Shown in pieces: positions 34,827 to 43,423 of a stretch of 64,000 bases of DNA (its first letter is position 1; every line of letters begins with the position of its first letter). The position numbers and the translations under genes were made by a program. The DNA comes from Fibrobacterota bacterium. Its GTDB lineage: Bacteria > Fibrobacterota > Chitinivibrionia > Chitinivibrionales > FEN-1185. A model generated the notes under the pieces. That model saw nothing but the letters and a program-made list of their open reading frames with translations. It searched no databases and had not been told where the DNA came from. The DNA is taken from NCBI GenBank assembly GCA_003165595.1, contig PLWQ01000036.1, positions 112,308-176,307 on the forward strand, in the 5' to 3' direction.

Positions 34827-35594
34827 ATGAACCTCTCGTATCGAATATGTTACGTCCTCCTTCGCAACATCATCTCGTACAAGCGGTTTATTCTCCCCAC
34901 GTTCGTTGTGAGCCTGGGCCAGCCGCTGTTCTACCTGATAACCTTCGGCATCGGCATGGGCGCGTACATGGGATACATCGGCGGGAAACCGTATCTCCAG
35001 TTTCTCGTTCCGGGTGTTCTCATTTCCTCGGTAATGCTGTCGTCGACCTTCGAATGCCTATACGACACATTTGTCAAGATGGTCCACGAACGGCTGTACG
35101 ATTCGCTCATCGCCACGCCGGTCTCGGCCGAAGACGTGGTTGCCGGCGACATCGCCTGGGGCGCGCTGCGCGGCCTCCTGAGCGGCGTGCTCATGCTCGT
35201 GGTTGCGATGTTCATGGGCGTGCACCCGAGCTCGGCGGCTGGCGTGCTGATCCTTGTCGTCGTGATGGCCTTTGTGGGAGTCTTGTTCAGCTCGCTTGCC
35301 ATGATTGTGACCTCGGTCGCCCCGAATTTCGATTTCTTCAACTACTACACCGAACTCGTTATCACGCCCATGCTATTCTTCTCCGGAGTGTTTTTCCCCC
35401 TCGACAAGTTTCCCCACTGGCTCAAGGTCTTTTCACTTTTCATGCCGCTCACGCATGCCGTCAACATCTCCCGCGCCGCATTTTCCGGCGAGCCCATACC
35501 GGGCGTGTGGTGGAGTGTTCTCGTATTGCTCGGTCTGGAGATCGCGGCGTTCGTGGTGGGCATCAAGATGATGAAACGAAGACTGATCGGGTAG
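34827..35594 (+). CDS. ABC-2 type permease, NodJ-like
   Basis: 255 aa, six predicted membrane helices; FLVPGVLISSVMLSSTFECLYDTF, a YDSLIATPVSAEDVVAGDI cytoplasmic loop and FFSGVFFPLDKFPHWLKVFSLFMPLTHAV are NodJ/ABC-2 signatures. It is the membrane partner of the ATPase just upstream. Substrate unknown; the nearby surface-polysaccharide genes make a glycan or lipid plausible. Confidence 0.9.
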   Translation: MNLSYRICYVLLRNIISYKRFILPTFVVSLGQPLFYLITFGIGMGAYMGYIGGKPYLQFLVPGVLISSVMLSSTFECLYDTFVKMVHERLYDSLIATPVSAEDVVAGDIAWGALRGLLSGVLMLVVAMFMGVHPSSAAGVLILVVVMAFVGVLFSSLAMIVTSVAPNFDFFNYYTELVITPMLFFSGVFFPLDKFPHWLKVFSLFMPLTHAVNISRAAFSGEPIPGVWWSVLVLLGLEIAAFVVGIKMMKRRLIG

Positions 35595-35734
35595 CCGGCG
35601 GTAATCGAGCCCTATCGCAGAGGCGCAAAGCCCGCAGAGCAAAATATCCCCATTGAGGCAAAAAGAAATTCTTCTTCCTTGCGTCCTTAGCGCCTTTGCG
35701 GCGGAATTTCTTCGTACGACGGGAATCGGGTGTT

Positions 35735-35968
35735 TTATCGCCCCTGCTGCAGAATCCAGTTGAGCACGGTGATGAGCCGATAGAAAAGCGCGATAAACGC
35801 GATGATAAGGGCATAAACGGCAGAAAGAACAAAACCCTGGCGCGTGAGGAAGGCGTTCAGTTTCTTCCGGTTGCGATACAGGAGAAACCCGCCCGCGACA
35901 AAGCCCACAATCTTTACAATGCGTATGAGAATTCCGGCAGATAAGCGGAGGGGGGTAAATTTGTTCAT
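35735..35968 (-). CDS. Small membrane protein
   Basis: 77 aa from MNKFTPLRLS; the frame extends upstream through a dispersed repeat but the first part is not protein-like. Two hydrophobic segments (LIRIVKIVGFVAGGFLLY and SAVYALIIAFIALFYRLITVL) separated by a basic NRKKLNAFLTRQ loop. No known family. The ABC permease gene ends 140 bp away, convergent. Confidence 0.55.
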   Translation of the reverse strand: MNKFTPLRLSAGILIRIVKIVGFVAGGFLLYRNRKKLNAFLTRQGFVLSAVYALIIAFIALFYRLITVLNWILQQGR

Positions 35969-36040
35969 AGGGCCAGCCTGTTTGTTACATCCAAAATAAT
36001 GGATGCATGCCGTGTTTGCCTGTGAATCCCAAAGTTTGCC

Positions 36041-36064
36041 AACCCCCGAAGCAAGCTTCGGGGT
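36041..36064. repeat. REP-like hairpin, copy A1
   Basis: CCCCGAAGC-AA-GCTTCGGGG, flanked by matching AA/TT, is a perfect 9-bp stem. The same core recurs at 62469-62490, and a variant with one compensated pair (A:T to C:G) at 62402-62421. Confidence 0.7.
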
Positions 36065-36084
36065 TAGCAAACGACTATAAACTT

Positions 36085-36180
36085 CTTCTTCCTTAGGGAT
36101 GGAAGATGCCCCGCAGGTTCGCAAGAGCGTCTACTCCTGTAGTGCTGTGTGCGGTAGTAGTCGTGGTGCCGCGGGGTTCT
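36085..36180. repeat. Dispersed ~95-bp repeat, copy B1
   Basis: 92 of ~95 positions can be aligned with 38117-38213, with seven substitutions. Outer arms GCCCCGC/GCGGGG, an inner CTAC-TCCT-GTAG hairpin and a CTG/CGG stem fold it as a multi-hairpin structure. It lies in the gap upstream of the 35735-35968 gene and covers most of this >300-bp gene-free stretch together with A1 and C1. Confidence 0.75.
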
Positions 36181-36189
36181 TCAATCCAA

Positions 36190-36260
36190 CAGCGAGCACA
36201 TTGCAGGCTGCTCACTGGGGTGTACATCCGGTTGTAATCGCGGTGCAGGCTGCTCACTGG
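36190..36260. repeat. Dispersed repeat C1 with 42-bp internal duplication
   Basis: TGCAGGCTGCTCACTGG occurs at 36202 and again at 36244 (42-bp period). Positions 36190-36244 are repeated at 62348-62401 with few changes; there the neighbouring B-type segment is inverted relative to this copy. Confidence 0.7.
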
Positions 36261-36292
36261 CGCCGCGAAAGAGTTTCCGGTCGGGGCGTCAG

Positions 36293-36610
36293 TTACAGTT
36301 TTAGCTTGCTCCAGAGCACCAGGAAGACGACAATGACGACGAGGCTTGCTATATTCGCCCCGATCTTCACGTTTACCAACCGCTCGAACAGCCGCCTGTT
36401 CCTGAAATAGGACAAATTGGTCACCGCATCCGTCACGATGCTCAGAGCGATAATGAGCAGCACAACCGAGCGCAGAACCGGACCGTACGCAAAATTCCAG
36501 ATGACGTAACCCAAAATTCCTGCGGAGAGCGCAAGCCAGAAGTACTGAACCCGCTCGGGTTGCGGCTTTTTGGCAAGCAGGTATTCTCTGTACTCTTTGA
36601 GGAAATTCAT
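36293..36610 (-). CDS. Small membrane protein, three to four helices
   Basis: 105 aa from MNFLKEYREYLL. Hydrophobic segments at ~22-40, ~46-62 and ~85-102 (IASLVVIVVFLVLWSKL) with the Arg-rich loop YFRNRRLFERL between. It follows the B12/radical SAM gene on the same strand (76 bp). No family recognised. Confidence 0.6.
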   Translation of the reverse strand: MNFLKEYREYLLAKKPQPERVQYFWLALSAGILGYVIWNFAYGPVLRSVVLLIIALSIVTDAVTNLSYFRNRRLFERLVNVKIGANIASLVVIVVFLVLWSKLKL

Positions 36611-36686
36611 GGAAGATTCCTTTCCTTTGCGCACAGGGTAAAGAGCCGCTGGGGGCACAATCGGGACCCGCAGGCCGTCACGCGGC

Positions 36687-38084
36687 TCAAGAGTGCTTGA
36701 TTTGCATCGCCGCCCGGAGTTTTCTGTGCAGGAAACGCGCGGCCTTTCCCGGTGTGTTTATCCTCATCAACCGAGTGCGCCATCTTTGATTGCGTTCCCT
36801 GGTTATCAAGAGCGTGGTTATTCGGTCGAGGTGTTTCTTAAGTGTTGCCCTGTCCAGGCAGTCAGACATTATTGGAACAGCCGGGTCGAGAACATTCTCG
36901 GAATCGAATGTTGCCCAATCGTCCGGAGTGTCGGTCACTAAGTGGCGTTGCTTTGCCTCTTCCCACAAAGCCGTGCCGGGCAGCGGTTTGAGAATTCCCG
37001 CTGTCCCGCCGGAAATAGGAAGGCTTCTGAGGAAATCGCAGGTGGATTCAATGTCGGCCTCTGTTTCACCGGGAGCTCCCACGATGGCGGAGGAGTAGAC
37101 CAGCAATCCGTTTTTATGTGCCAGCTCAATAGCCCGCTTGTTGTCTGCAGGAGTATTCCACGTTCCTTTTAGATATTCGTATACGCGGGGAACGGCGCTT
37201 TCAACGGCAATATTGACGGCAAAGAAGTTCATTTCCTTGAGCATGTCAATGACGTCTTGAGTGAAGATATTCGCGGCTACCCAACACGAGAACGAGGCCC
37301 TGCGGTGCAGTTTTTTTGCGATCATCAGGTCCCTGATTTCGGACAGATGTTTTCTGTTTGCAATAAACAGGTCATCGAAAACAAAAATGACCTCCGGGTC
37401 GAAACGCCTTTGGATATACTCAATTTGGCCTGCGACGCTCTGTGGAGAATGGAGCCGGACCTTGCCCCAGAAAGGAGAAGAAGAGCAGAACCGGCACTTA
37501 TGCGGACAGCCCCGCGAGGCGATAATGTGGAAAGTTGAGCGCCTCTTGATCTTGAAGGAACACACGTCATAATTGTCGACAATCGGGATTTCCTCGGGTT
37601 TCAAGAACGTCTCACCCCGGGGATTCAGCTGCAGTTTTCCATTGTGCCAATAAACGATTCCCGCAATTTTCGAAAGATCATCAGCGCCGAATCTGCCGCT
37701 CTTTTCAAATGCGGTGCAGAGTTGCAGGAATGTTCTTTCGCCCTCGCCAAGGACGCCGACGGAAACGCTTCCGGGAAGATTGTTCGGCAAATAGGTAATA
37801 TGGTGGCCGCCAAATACGATAGGCAGATCGGGGTACCCTTGCCTTATAGCAGATGCCATCGCGCATCCCATGGTGAAGAAACCCGTGAGCAGAGACATCC
37901 CGATGATGTCCGGTTTGTATGACTCGACGTCTTTGCAACCAATATCACCGACAATAATTTTAACCTCAATCCCTGCCATGCGGGCGCTCAGGAACTTGGC
38001 AATTGACATCAACCCCAGAGGGTAGCAGTTGGTCGGGTATTTGTCGATTTGCACGGAGGTAATTTGGGCAAGAAGAATTCTCAT
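36687..38084 (-). CDS. B12-binding radical SAM protein
   Basis: 465 aa from MRILLAQITS; upstream in-frame residues come from repeat B2. Residues ~1-140 are a B12-binding domain (YPLGLMSIAKFL, GMSLLTGF; the classical DxHxxG is not clear). Radical SAM motif CPHKCRFC at ~residue 200, then FVFDDLFIANRKH and VGAPGETEADIE. BchE/HpnR-type proteins methylate or cyclise lipids, hopanoids or antibiotics. Its place beside flippase and glycosyltransferase genes hints at modifying a surface lipid or glycan. Confidence 0.85.
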   Translation of the reverse strand: MRILLAQITSVQIDKYPTNCYPLGLMSIAKFLSARMAGIEVKIIVGDIGCKDVESYKPDIIGMSLLTGFFTMGCAMASAIRQGYPDLPIVFGGHHITYLPNNLPGSVSVGVLGEGERTFLQLCTAFEKSGRFGADDLSKIAGIVYWHNGKLQLNPRGETFLKPEEIPIVDNYDVCSFKIKRRSTFHIIASRGCPHKCRFCSSSPFWGKVRLHSPQSVAGQIEYIQRRFDPEVIFVFDDLFIANRKHLSEIRDLMIAKKLHRRASFSCWVAANIFTQDVIDMLKEMNFFAVNIAVESAVPRVYEYLKGTWNTPADNKRAIELAHKNGLLVYSSAIVGAPGETEADIESTCDFLRSLPISGGTAGILKPLPGTALWEEAKQRHLVTDTPDDWATFDSENVLDPAVPIMSDCLDRATLKKHLDRITTLLITRERNQRWRTRLMRINTPGKAARFLHRKLRAAMQIKHS

Positions 38085-38116
38085 GATGTTCCAGGGTTGA
38101 ACTGTGCCTTGACAGT

Positions 38117-38213
38117 CTTCTTCCTTAGGGATGGAAGATGCCTCGCAGGTTCGCAAGAGCGTCTACTCCCGTAGTGCTGTATGCAGTCGTAGTCGTGGTG
38201 CTGCGAGGCATCT
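38117..38213. repeat. Dispersed ~95-bp repeat, copy B2
   Basis: Outer arms GATGCCTCGCAG and CTGCGAGGCATC are perfectly complementary (12 bp). Compared with B1, the C:G pair in the arm has become T:A on both sides, and other changes fall in loops or keep G-T pairing. The repeat lies 32 bp upstream of the B12/radical SAM start. The rest of this gap (38214-38421) holds nothing I can recognise. Confidence 0.75.
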
Positions 38214-38421
38214 TCACTGCGGGCAGACGTTTGGGTCGACCACCATACTCAGAAAATATAGGGTATGCCCCCTCGTTTTGCCACTGTTGCCGGGGGAAAG
38301 GCGATCTCGATGGACGAACTTGCACAAACAACCGAGCCGGGCTCGGACTGGGGCGTCGCATGTCGTTTCGCCGCCGAAGGGCTCACCGCTCAAAGGCCGC
38401 CCGTTGATTGATTTTCACGAT

Positions 38422-39903
38422 TCACCCGAGAAGGGAACGGATCCCGGAAATGCCGCGGTTCTTCACCAGGTGCAGAATTTCGCACAGCAGCGGATCCTTT
38501 GCGCAGAAGAGAATCCCTGCATACACCAGAACGCCGCAAACGGTCGACACAAGTATCGAGAGCAGCGGATTAGGCAGAACCTTCATGATAAAGTAAAGCG
38601 AGGCTCCCATTGCCGCACTCGCAAAAAGGTAGGTGAGTGTTTGCCGGTTCACGAGCCGAAATGTCCGGTATTGCTTCTTTGTGAACAGAACGAACAGTAC
38701 AAGCGTCGTTATCTCCGTTCCCAGTGAGGCCAAGGCCGTGCCCCTGAAGCCGAACGGGCGGATCAAGGCAAGGTTGAGCCCTATGTCAACGGCTGCGGCG
38801 CACAGAGCTGCAATGAGCATCTTGTTTTCCTGGCCGTTCGGGTAAAGAATCTGCAGAGAGTAAAAATTTGAGATTCCCACCACAACAAGGAGCGGCGCCA
38901 TGATGTGGACGGCAGCCGCTGCGTCGAGAAATTGTCTGCCCGCGAAGATCATTACGATGCCGGGAGCCAGGAAATAGAGTCCTACCGAAAGCGGAAGCGC
39001 CAGGAAGAGAATGACATGGGCCGATTTCTGGATAATCTTTCGGTATTCATCGACAAGATTATTCCTGACATAAAAAGAGATTCTTGGAACCAGGACAAGA
39101 CTCAGGGAGGTTATCACAACAATGACGGATCTCGTTATCTTGCTGGCTGCGGAGTAGAGCCCCACTGCTTTATCGTCTGCGAGAAACCCCAGCATCACGC
39201 TGTCGAGGTATGTGTAGACATACGTCGTGAGCGCCGTGCCAAAGAGGACGAGGATAGGACGCACATGGGAGTGCAGCGAAAGCCCGGTAATCCGCAGGCC
39301 CACAATATCCTTTCTCAACATAAATCCTGCAATATTCGAGCCGCCGGTGACGATTACGCCGATTGCCGCGTACCAGAGATAATCCGATTCGGTCCGGACA
39401 AACAGAAACAGGATCGCGAGCCCGATGCTTTTGAAGCACAAGGACCGCAGGGTGATATTCCTGTAGTTCTCCAGGCCCTGAAAGAGCCAGTCCACGGAAA
39501 AGAAGTTTGTAAGGATTATGCTGCCTGTCACCAGAAAGAGAACCGTTTCCTGGCGCAGCTTGTCGACCAACAAAAGCGGAATCAGAAACAGAATCAGGGA
39601 CGCAACCGTTGAGCACAGGTTAAGAAAAAAGAGTTCCGAGAACAGACGCGAAAGGTCCTCCCGGGTTCCGCTGCGCACCCGGGCGATTTCCCTGCTGCCG
39701 TAGATTGGAATTCCGAGACACGCGAGCAGCAGGAAGTAGCCTACAAACGATGAGGCGAATGCCACCTTGCCAAACGTAGCCGGGCCCAGCACGCGCGAAA
39801 CATAGGTGAAGGTTACCAGGGGAAACGCGATGTTGCTTACATTAAGTACGGTGTTGTAGAAGTAATTCTTCTTGACGGAAGCAACTGCGAGGTGGGAAGT
39901 CAT
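38422..39903 (-). CDS. Wzx-like O-antigen/polysaccharide flippase
   Basis: 493 aa from MTSHLAVASVKKNYFYN; upstream residues lack family likeness. About 14 membrane helices; YFYNTVLNVSNIAFPLVTFTYVSRVLGPATFGKVAFA is cut here only to its key YVSRVLGPATFG block, the Wzx/RfbX start; GGTALAS-type loop FRGTALASLGTEI near the end is also typical. It moves lipid-linked oligosaccharide across the inner membrane. It is divergent to the GT4 gene, sharing a 270-bp intergenic region. Confidence 0.88.
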   Translation of the reverse strand: MTSHLAVASVKKNYFYNTVLNVSNIAFPLVTFTYVSRVLGPATFGKVAFASSFVGYFLLLACLGIPIYGSREIARVRSGTREDLSRLFSELFFLNLCSTVASLILFLIPLLLVDKLRQETVLFLVTGSIILTNFFSVDWLFQGLENYRNITLRSLCFKSIGLAILFLFVRTESDYLWYAAIGVIVTGGSNIAGFMLRKDIVGLRITGLSLHSHVRPILVLFGTALTTYVYTYLDSVMLGFLADDKAVGLYSAASKITRSVIVVITSLSLVLVPRISFYVRNNLVDEYRKIIQKSAHVILFLALPLSVGLYFLAPGIVMIFAGRQFLDAAAAVHIMAPLLVVVGISNFYSLQILYPNGQENKMLIAALCAAAVDIGLNLALIRPFGFRGTALASLGTEITTLVLFVLFTKKQYRTFRLVNRQTLTYLFASAAMGASLYFIMKVLPNPLLSILVSTVCGVLVYAGILFCAKDPLLCEILHLVKNRGISGIRSLLG

Positions 39904-40173
39904 GAGACCGCTTTCCGGTTCGGGCCGGCATCGGCGCGGGGCGGGCAAAGAGCCCCGGCGCAATCTGAATGGGGACTGGCGCTTGACATATTGGGACTGT
40001 CCGTGGCACAAAGAATATAGATTATTTCCACCGGCCGCCGGCTTAAATATCCCACCGCGCACCCCGCGAGTCCGATGCGATGCCACCTTCAGATCAACCG
40101 AACCCCGGCATTCCCGTTTCTATTATTTTAAGGGCAGCGTCCTCGCGTGAGGGCAAAGGAAATCGCGGCACGC

Positions 40174-41274
40174 ATGAACATCGGCATCGACATCAAGGCC
40201 CTCTACGCCGGAAAGGCCGGCATTGCGGCCTACATCAGAAACACGCTCGACAGGCTTCAGCGGATCGACACCGCCAACCGGTATTTCCTGTTTGAAAAGA
40301 AATCGTCGTCGTACCGCGTGGTCAATCCGCGTTGGGAAAAAGTCCTGCTGCCCTCACGACTTCCCGGCACCCTGTGGCTGATGTTTTCGGTGCCCCCGCG
40401 ACTTTCTCGGTATGACATAGACGTGTTCTGGGGCCCGGAGCAGATCATTCCCTGCGTCCTGCCGATGGGCCGCGCCGTCATGGTATCGACGGTGCTCGAC
40501 GTTGCCCTCAAGCGCTATCCGGAAACCATGCAAACCACCAATTACTTTGTCAACAGGATCTTCCTCAAGAGAAGCGTGGGTCGCTCGCGAACCATCCTCA
40601 CTATTTCCAGGTGCATCAAGCAGGATATTTGCCGGTTCTTCCCGCGCCAGGCGCCGGCAACCAAGGTGGAGGTCACCTATCCGGGGCGGCCGCAGCCTGG
40701 AGCCGAATCCGGGATGTCAATGGCTCGCGGCGAGCACCTGCTTTTTGCAGGCAGCTTTGAGCCGAGAAAGAACCTCCTTGCCCTGTTGAAGGCGCTGGCT
40801 CTACTTAAGAACGAGAAGAAGCTACGGGTGCCCCTGCGGATCGCCGGTCCCGGTGGTTGGAAAAACAGTTCCATCCGCCGCTACATAGAAACCAGCGGGC
40901 TCAAAGACCAGATAACGTTTTTGGGGTATCTGAGCAACCATGACCTTGCGGCAGAATACGCCAGGTGCAGGGCATTTGTCTATCCATCCTTATACGAAGG
41001 ATTCGGCCTGCCGGTACTCGAAGCGCTCTCGGCAGGCACGCCCGTGCTTTCGTCGAAAGGCACATCGATGGAAGAAATCGCCGGCGAGTGCCTCGTGCTT
41101 TTTGATCCAACCGATCCGCGGGATATTGCAGAGAAGACGGCCTCGGTATGGGCACGGGATTTCGACGCGCAGGCGCTGCTGAAGAACAGGGACTCGGTGC
41201 TTTCGAGGTTTTCCTGGGACGCCACGGCCCGGCAGACTCTCGAAGCGTTGACAAAAGCGTACCGGGCGCGCTAG
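40174..41274 (+). CDS. GT4-family glycosyltransferase
   Basis: 366 aa from ATG 40174 (MNIGIDIKALYAG); GTG 40147 is possible. GT-B fold: GKAGIAAYIRN at the donor/acceptor cleft, LLFAGSFEPRKN, ITFLGYLSNHDLAAEY and the E-x7-E block YPSLYEGFGLPVLEAL typical of GT4. A cytoplasmic enzyme adding a hexose or similar sugar to a lipid-linked glycan. It is the only plus-strand polysaccharide gene here besides the barrel gene that follows. Confidence 0.9.
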   Translation: MNIGIDIKALYAGKAGIAAYIRNTLDRLQRIDTANRYFLFEKKSSSYRVVNPRWEKVLLPSRLPGTLWLMFSVPPRLSRYDIDVFWGPEQIIPCVLPMGRAVMVSTVLDVALKRYPETMQTTNYFVNRIFLKRSVGRSRTILTISRCIKQDICRFFPRQAPATKVEVTYPGRPQPGAESGMSMARGEHLLFAGSFEPRKNLLALLKALALLKNEKKLRVPLRIAGPGGWKNSSIRRYIETSGLKDQITFLGYLSNHDLAAEYARCRAFVYPSLYEGFGLPVLEALSAGTPVLSSKGTSMEEIAGECLVLFDPTDPRDIAEKTASVWARDFDAQALLKNRDSVLSRFSWDATARQTLEALTKAYRAR

Positions 41275-41470
41275 AATAGGAATTGGCATGTTGAGACGGA
41301 TCCAGCAGAGATTCCCGATGCCTGCCTGCCCGACAAGCCCCGCGCGCAGAAAACCGTCGACTGTTAAAGAAAAAAGACAAAAAACGGGCGGTTGAGGAGT
41401 CTAATGATGCTGACGAGGAAGAGGCCTTTTCGGAAACGGATCACCTAGCTGGCGCGAAGGGAGGATTGGT

Positions 41471-42409
41471 ATGAAAGGCATTGCAACCACACTTTGGCTG
41501 TTGTCGGTCTCAAGTCTTGTTTTTTCGCAGGGAGCATTCCTGGACAAGGATGTGAGCGGCCTGGAAATAGGGGCTGCGCTTTCCGGTCAATTGGACAAGT
41601 CGTATGCGGGGCAAGTCCAATTTGGTTACTCCTTTCTCGGCTTTTTTGACGCTGGATTGGCGCTGGGGCCGGGCAAAACAAATCAGGGCAAGGTCGGCCT
41701 GTCTGCCGGACAAAGGTATCTTTCGTTCTCTCCGTCTTTGGCGCTCTATGCTTTGAAACAGGATGCTCACATGCCTCTTTCACTTGCCTTGAACGCCTCG
41801 TACGAAGCGGACTCCTACTATTCGGATTACCTGAATCAAAACAACATGGCCTTGGGAGGCTCCACCTATTCTCTGGGCGCTTCCGTTTACAGGAATTTTC
41901 CGATATCCAAGAGGGTAAAGCTGGTTGCGAATGTCGGATTGAAATACCGTATGGAACGGGATGTGCTGGAAAGCGACGAGGGCATCATGGCCACTTCTTA
42001 CAACGATTATCCCATGGTGACCGTGGGATGCGACGCGCTTTTCAAACAGTTAAACAATAACTTTCTGAGGATCGGGGCGGGCATAGGATATGACCAGAGC
42101 AACAATCAGAACAATGTTACAATAAGCGCGGTGGTGAGTGTTGTGGTGCCGAGGGTTGCCCGAATTTTCGGCTATCATCCCCGCCGCTATATTGTAGTGC
42201 CGGCCGACATGATTGAACATCCAAGGACCATCGTGACTCAACCGGCAAGCCCTGAGCCGGACACCATCGTCATCAATGTGCCCAGTTCAAAAGGCGGGTT
42301 TGTTCCCGTCAGGCTGGTGAGAACCAGGGACGGATATATCGGCCCGCAAGGTGAGCTCTATCCCAATCGCCCGACGGTTGAGCAGCTTGAGGCGTTGTAC
42401 GGCGATTGA
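41471..42409 (+). CDS. Outer-membrane beta-barrel protein with GPQGE-type C-terminal tail
   Basis: 312 aa. Residues 1-19 are a signal peptide. Residues ~30-215 are alternating amphipathic strands (LEIGAALSGQL, GQVQFGYSF, LALNASYEAD, VANVGLKYRM, LRIGAGIGYD) of an 8-10-stranded barrel. The last ~48 residues (VPSSKGGFVPVRLV, GYIGPQGELY, PTVEQLEALYGD) are a soluble tail nearly the same as the end of the 52333-53019 protein. The tail probably faces the periplasm. Weak GGAGG-like site before the ATG. Confidence 0.75.
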   Translation: MKGIATTLWLLSVSSLVFSQGAFLDKDVSGLEIGAALSGQLDKSYAGQVQFGYSFLGFFDAGLALGPGKTNQGKVGLSAGQRYLSFSPSLALYALKQDAHMPLSLALNASYEADSYYSDYLNQNNMALGGSTYSLGASVYRNFPISKRVKLVANVGLKYRMERDVLESDEGIMATSYNDYPMVTVGCDALFKQLNNNFLRIGAGIGYDQSNNQNNVTISAVVSVVVPRVARIFGYHPRRYIVVPADMIEHPRTIVTQPASPEPDTIVINVPSSKGGFVPVRLVRTRDGYIGPQGELYPNRPTVEQLEALYGD

Positions 42410-42426
42410 GCGGGGTGCAAAGAGGA

Positions 42427-43386
42427 TTATTCTTGGCGCGCAGGAGTGGAAGAAACGGGGACTTGATTTGGAGGCACGAAAGCGCTCTTCCATCCCCGTG
42501 CCAGTGCCTCTTTGTGCAGCAGGAAACTTGCGGACGAGTCAAACGGTAGTTTCGTAAGGATTGCGAAGTAAAGCCTTAACATGTTCTTGAGAAAAATGCC
42601 TGCCACAACGCCGTGATTTTTTACGGTGTATTTCATCCAACTGTTATACGACAGGGTTTCCTGCTGCAGCGCTTTATCCGGCGTTGAACTTCCTCCTCCC
42701 AGATGCACGACCCGGACACGGGGGAGAAGGACGACGGCATAGCCCCTTCGTTTCGCCCGCAATGCCAGGTCCGTCTCTTCGTAGTACATAAAGAACGATT
42801 CGTCGAGTAATCCAGTTGCGTCCAGATATTTCCTTTTTATCAAGAAAAATGCGCCGCAGGGAAAGTCAATGGGTACAACGTCGGGAAGTCCGCGGTCCGG
42901 AACAATCGCTCGCAATCGGGTAAACTTGTTGCCGGCTATTTCCTTCACCACCGTCCACGGCGACGGGAACTCACCATACGAGACCGCCGGGCGCAAGCGC
43001 TCGTCTACCAGGCAGCAGCCGCAACCGAAAGTATCTTCAGTCGCATCCAAGTAGGCAATCGCCCCAAGGAGAGAGTCGTCGATGAGATACGTGTCGCTGT
43101 TGAGCAACAGGACATAGTCGCTGTTCGACCTCCTGATGCCGACATTGTTCGCATAAGCAAAGCCGGTATTTGAGGGAAGGAACTCCGTTTCGAGCCAGTC
43201 GTGGTTCTTATTATATATGGAAAGCATTTCACGGGTACCGTCGGTGGAATTGTTGTCCACGACCCGGACGCCGAAACTTGCCTTTCCAACCAGAAATTTC
43301 TCAATACTGTCCAGGCACTGTTTCAAGAGCGAGGCCGTATTGTGGCTCACAACGATTATCGAAAGAGTCTTCCCGCCGCTGGACAT
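42427..43386 (-). CDS. GT2-family glycosyltransferase
   Basis: 319 aa from MSSGGKTLSI with AAGG upstream. GT-A fold: LSIIVVSHNTASLL, VRVVDNNSTDGT, NTGFAYANNVGI, LLLNSDTYLI (DXD-like) and FFMYYEETDLALRAKRRGY. Closest in pattern to rhamnosyl-/WcaA-type transferases. The C-terminal ~80 residues are probably membrane-associated. It is 37 bp after the polymerase gene and part of the minus-strand polysaccharide run. Confidence 0.88.
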   Translation of the reverse strand: MSSGGKTLSIIVVSHNTASLLKQCLDSIEKFLVGKASFGVRVVDNNSTDGTREMLSIYNKNHDWLETEFLPSNTGFAYANNVGIRRSNSDYVLLLNSDTYLIDDSLLGAIAYLDATEDTFGCGCCLVDERLRPAVSYGEFPSPWTVVKEIAGNKFTRLRAIVPDRGLPDVVPIDFPCGAFFLIKRKYLDATGLLDESFFMYYEETDLALRAKRRGYAVVLLPRVRVVHLGGGSSTPDKALQQETLSYNSWMKYTVKNHGVVAGIFLKNMLRLYFAILTKLPFDSSASFLLHKEALARGWKSAFVPPNQVPVSSTPARQE

Positions 43387-43423
43387 AAACCACACCTTGC
43401 GATGAACACGATTCTCTTCATAA

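Noticed and set aside
36085-36180. CRISPR array
   Set aside because: Repeat units are single, distant copies without regular spacers or cas genes.
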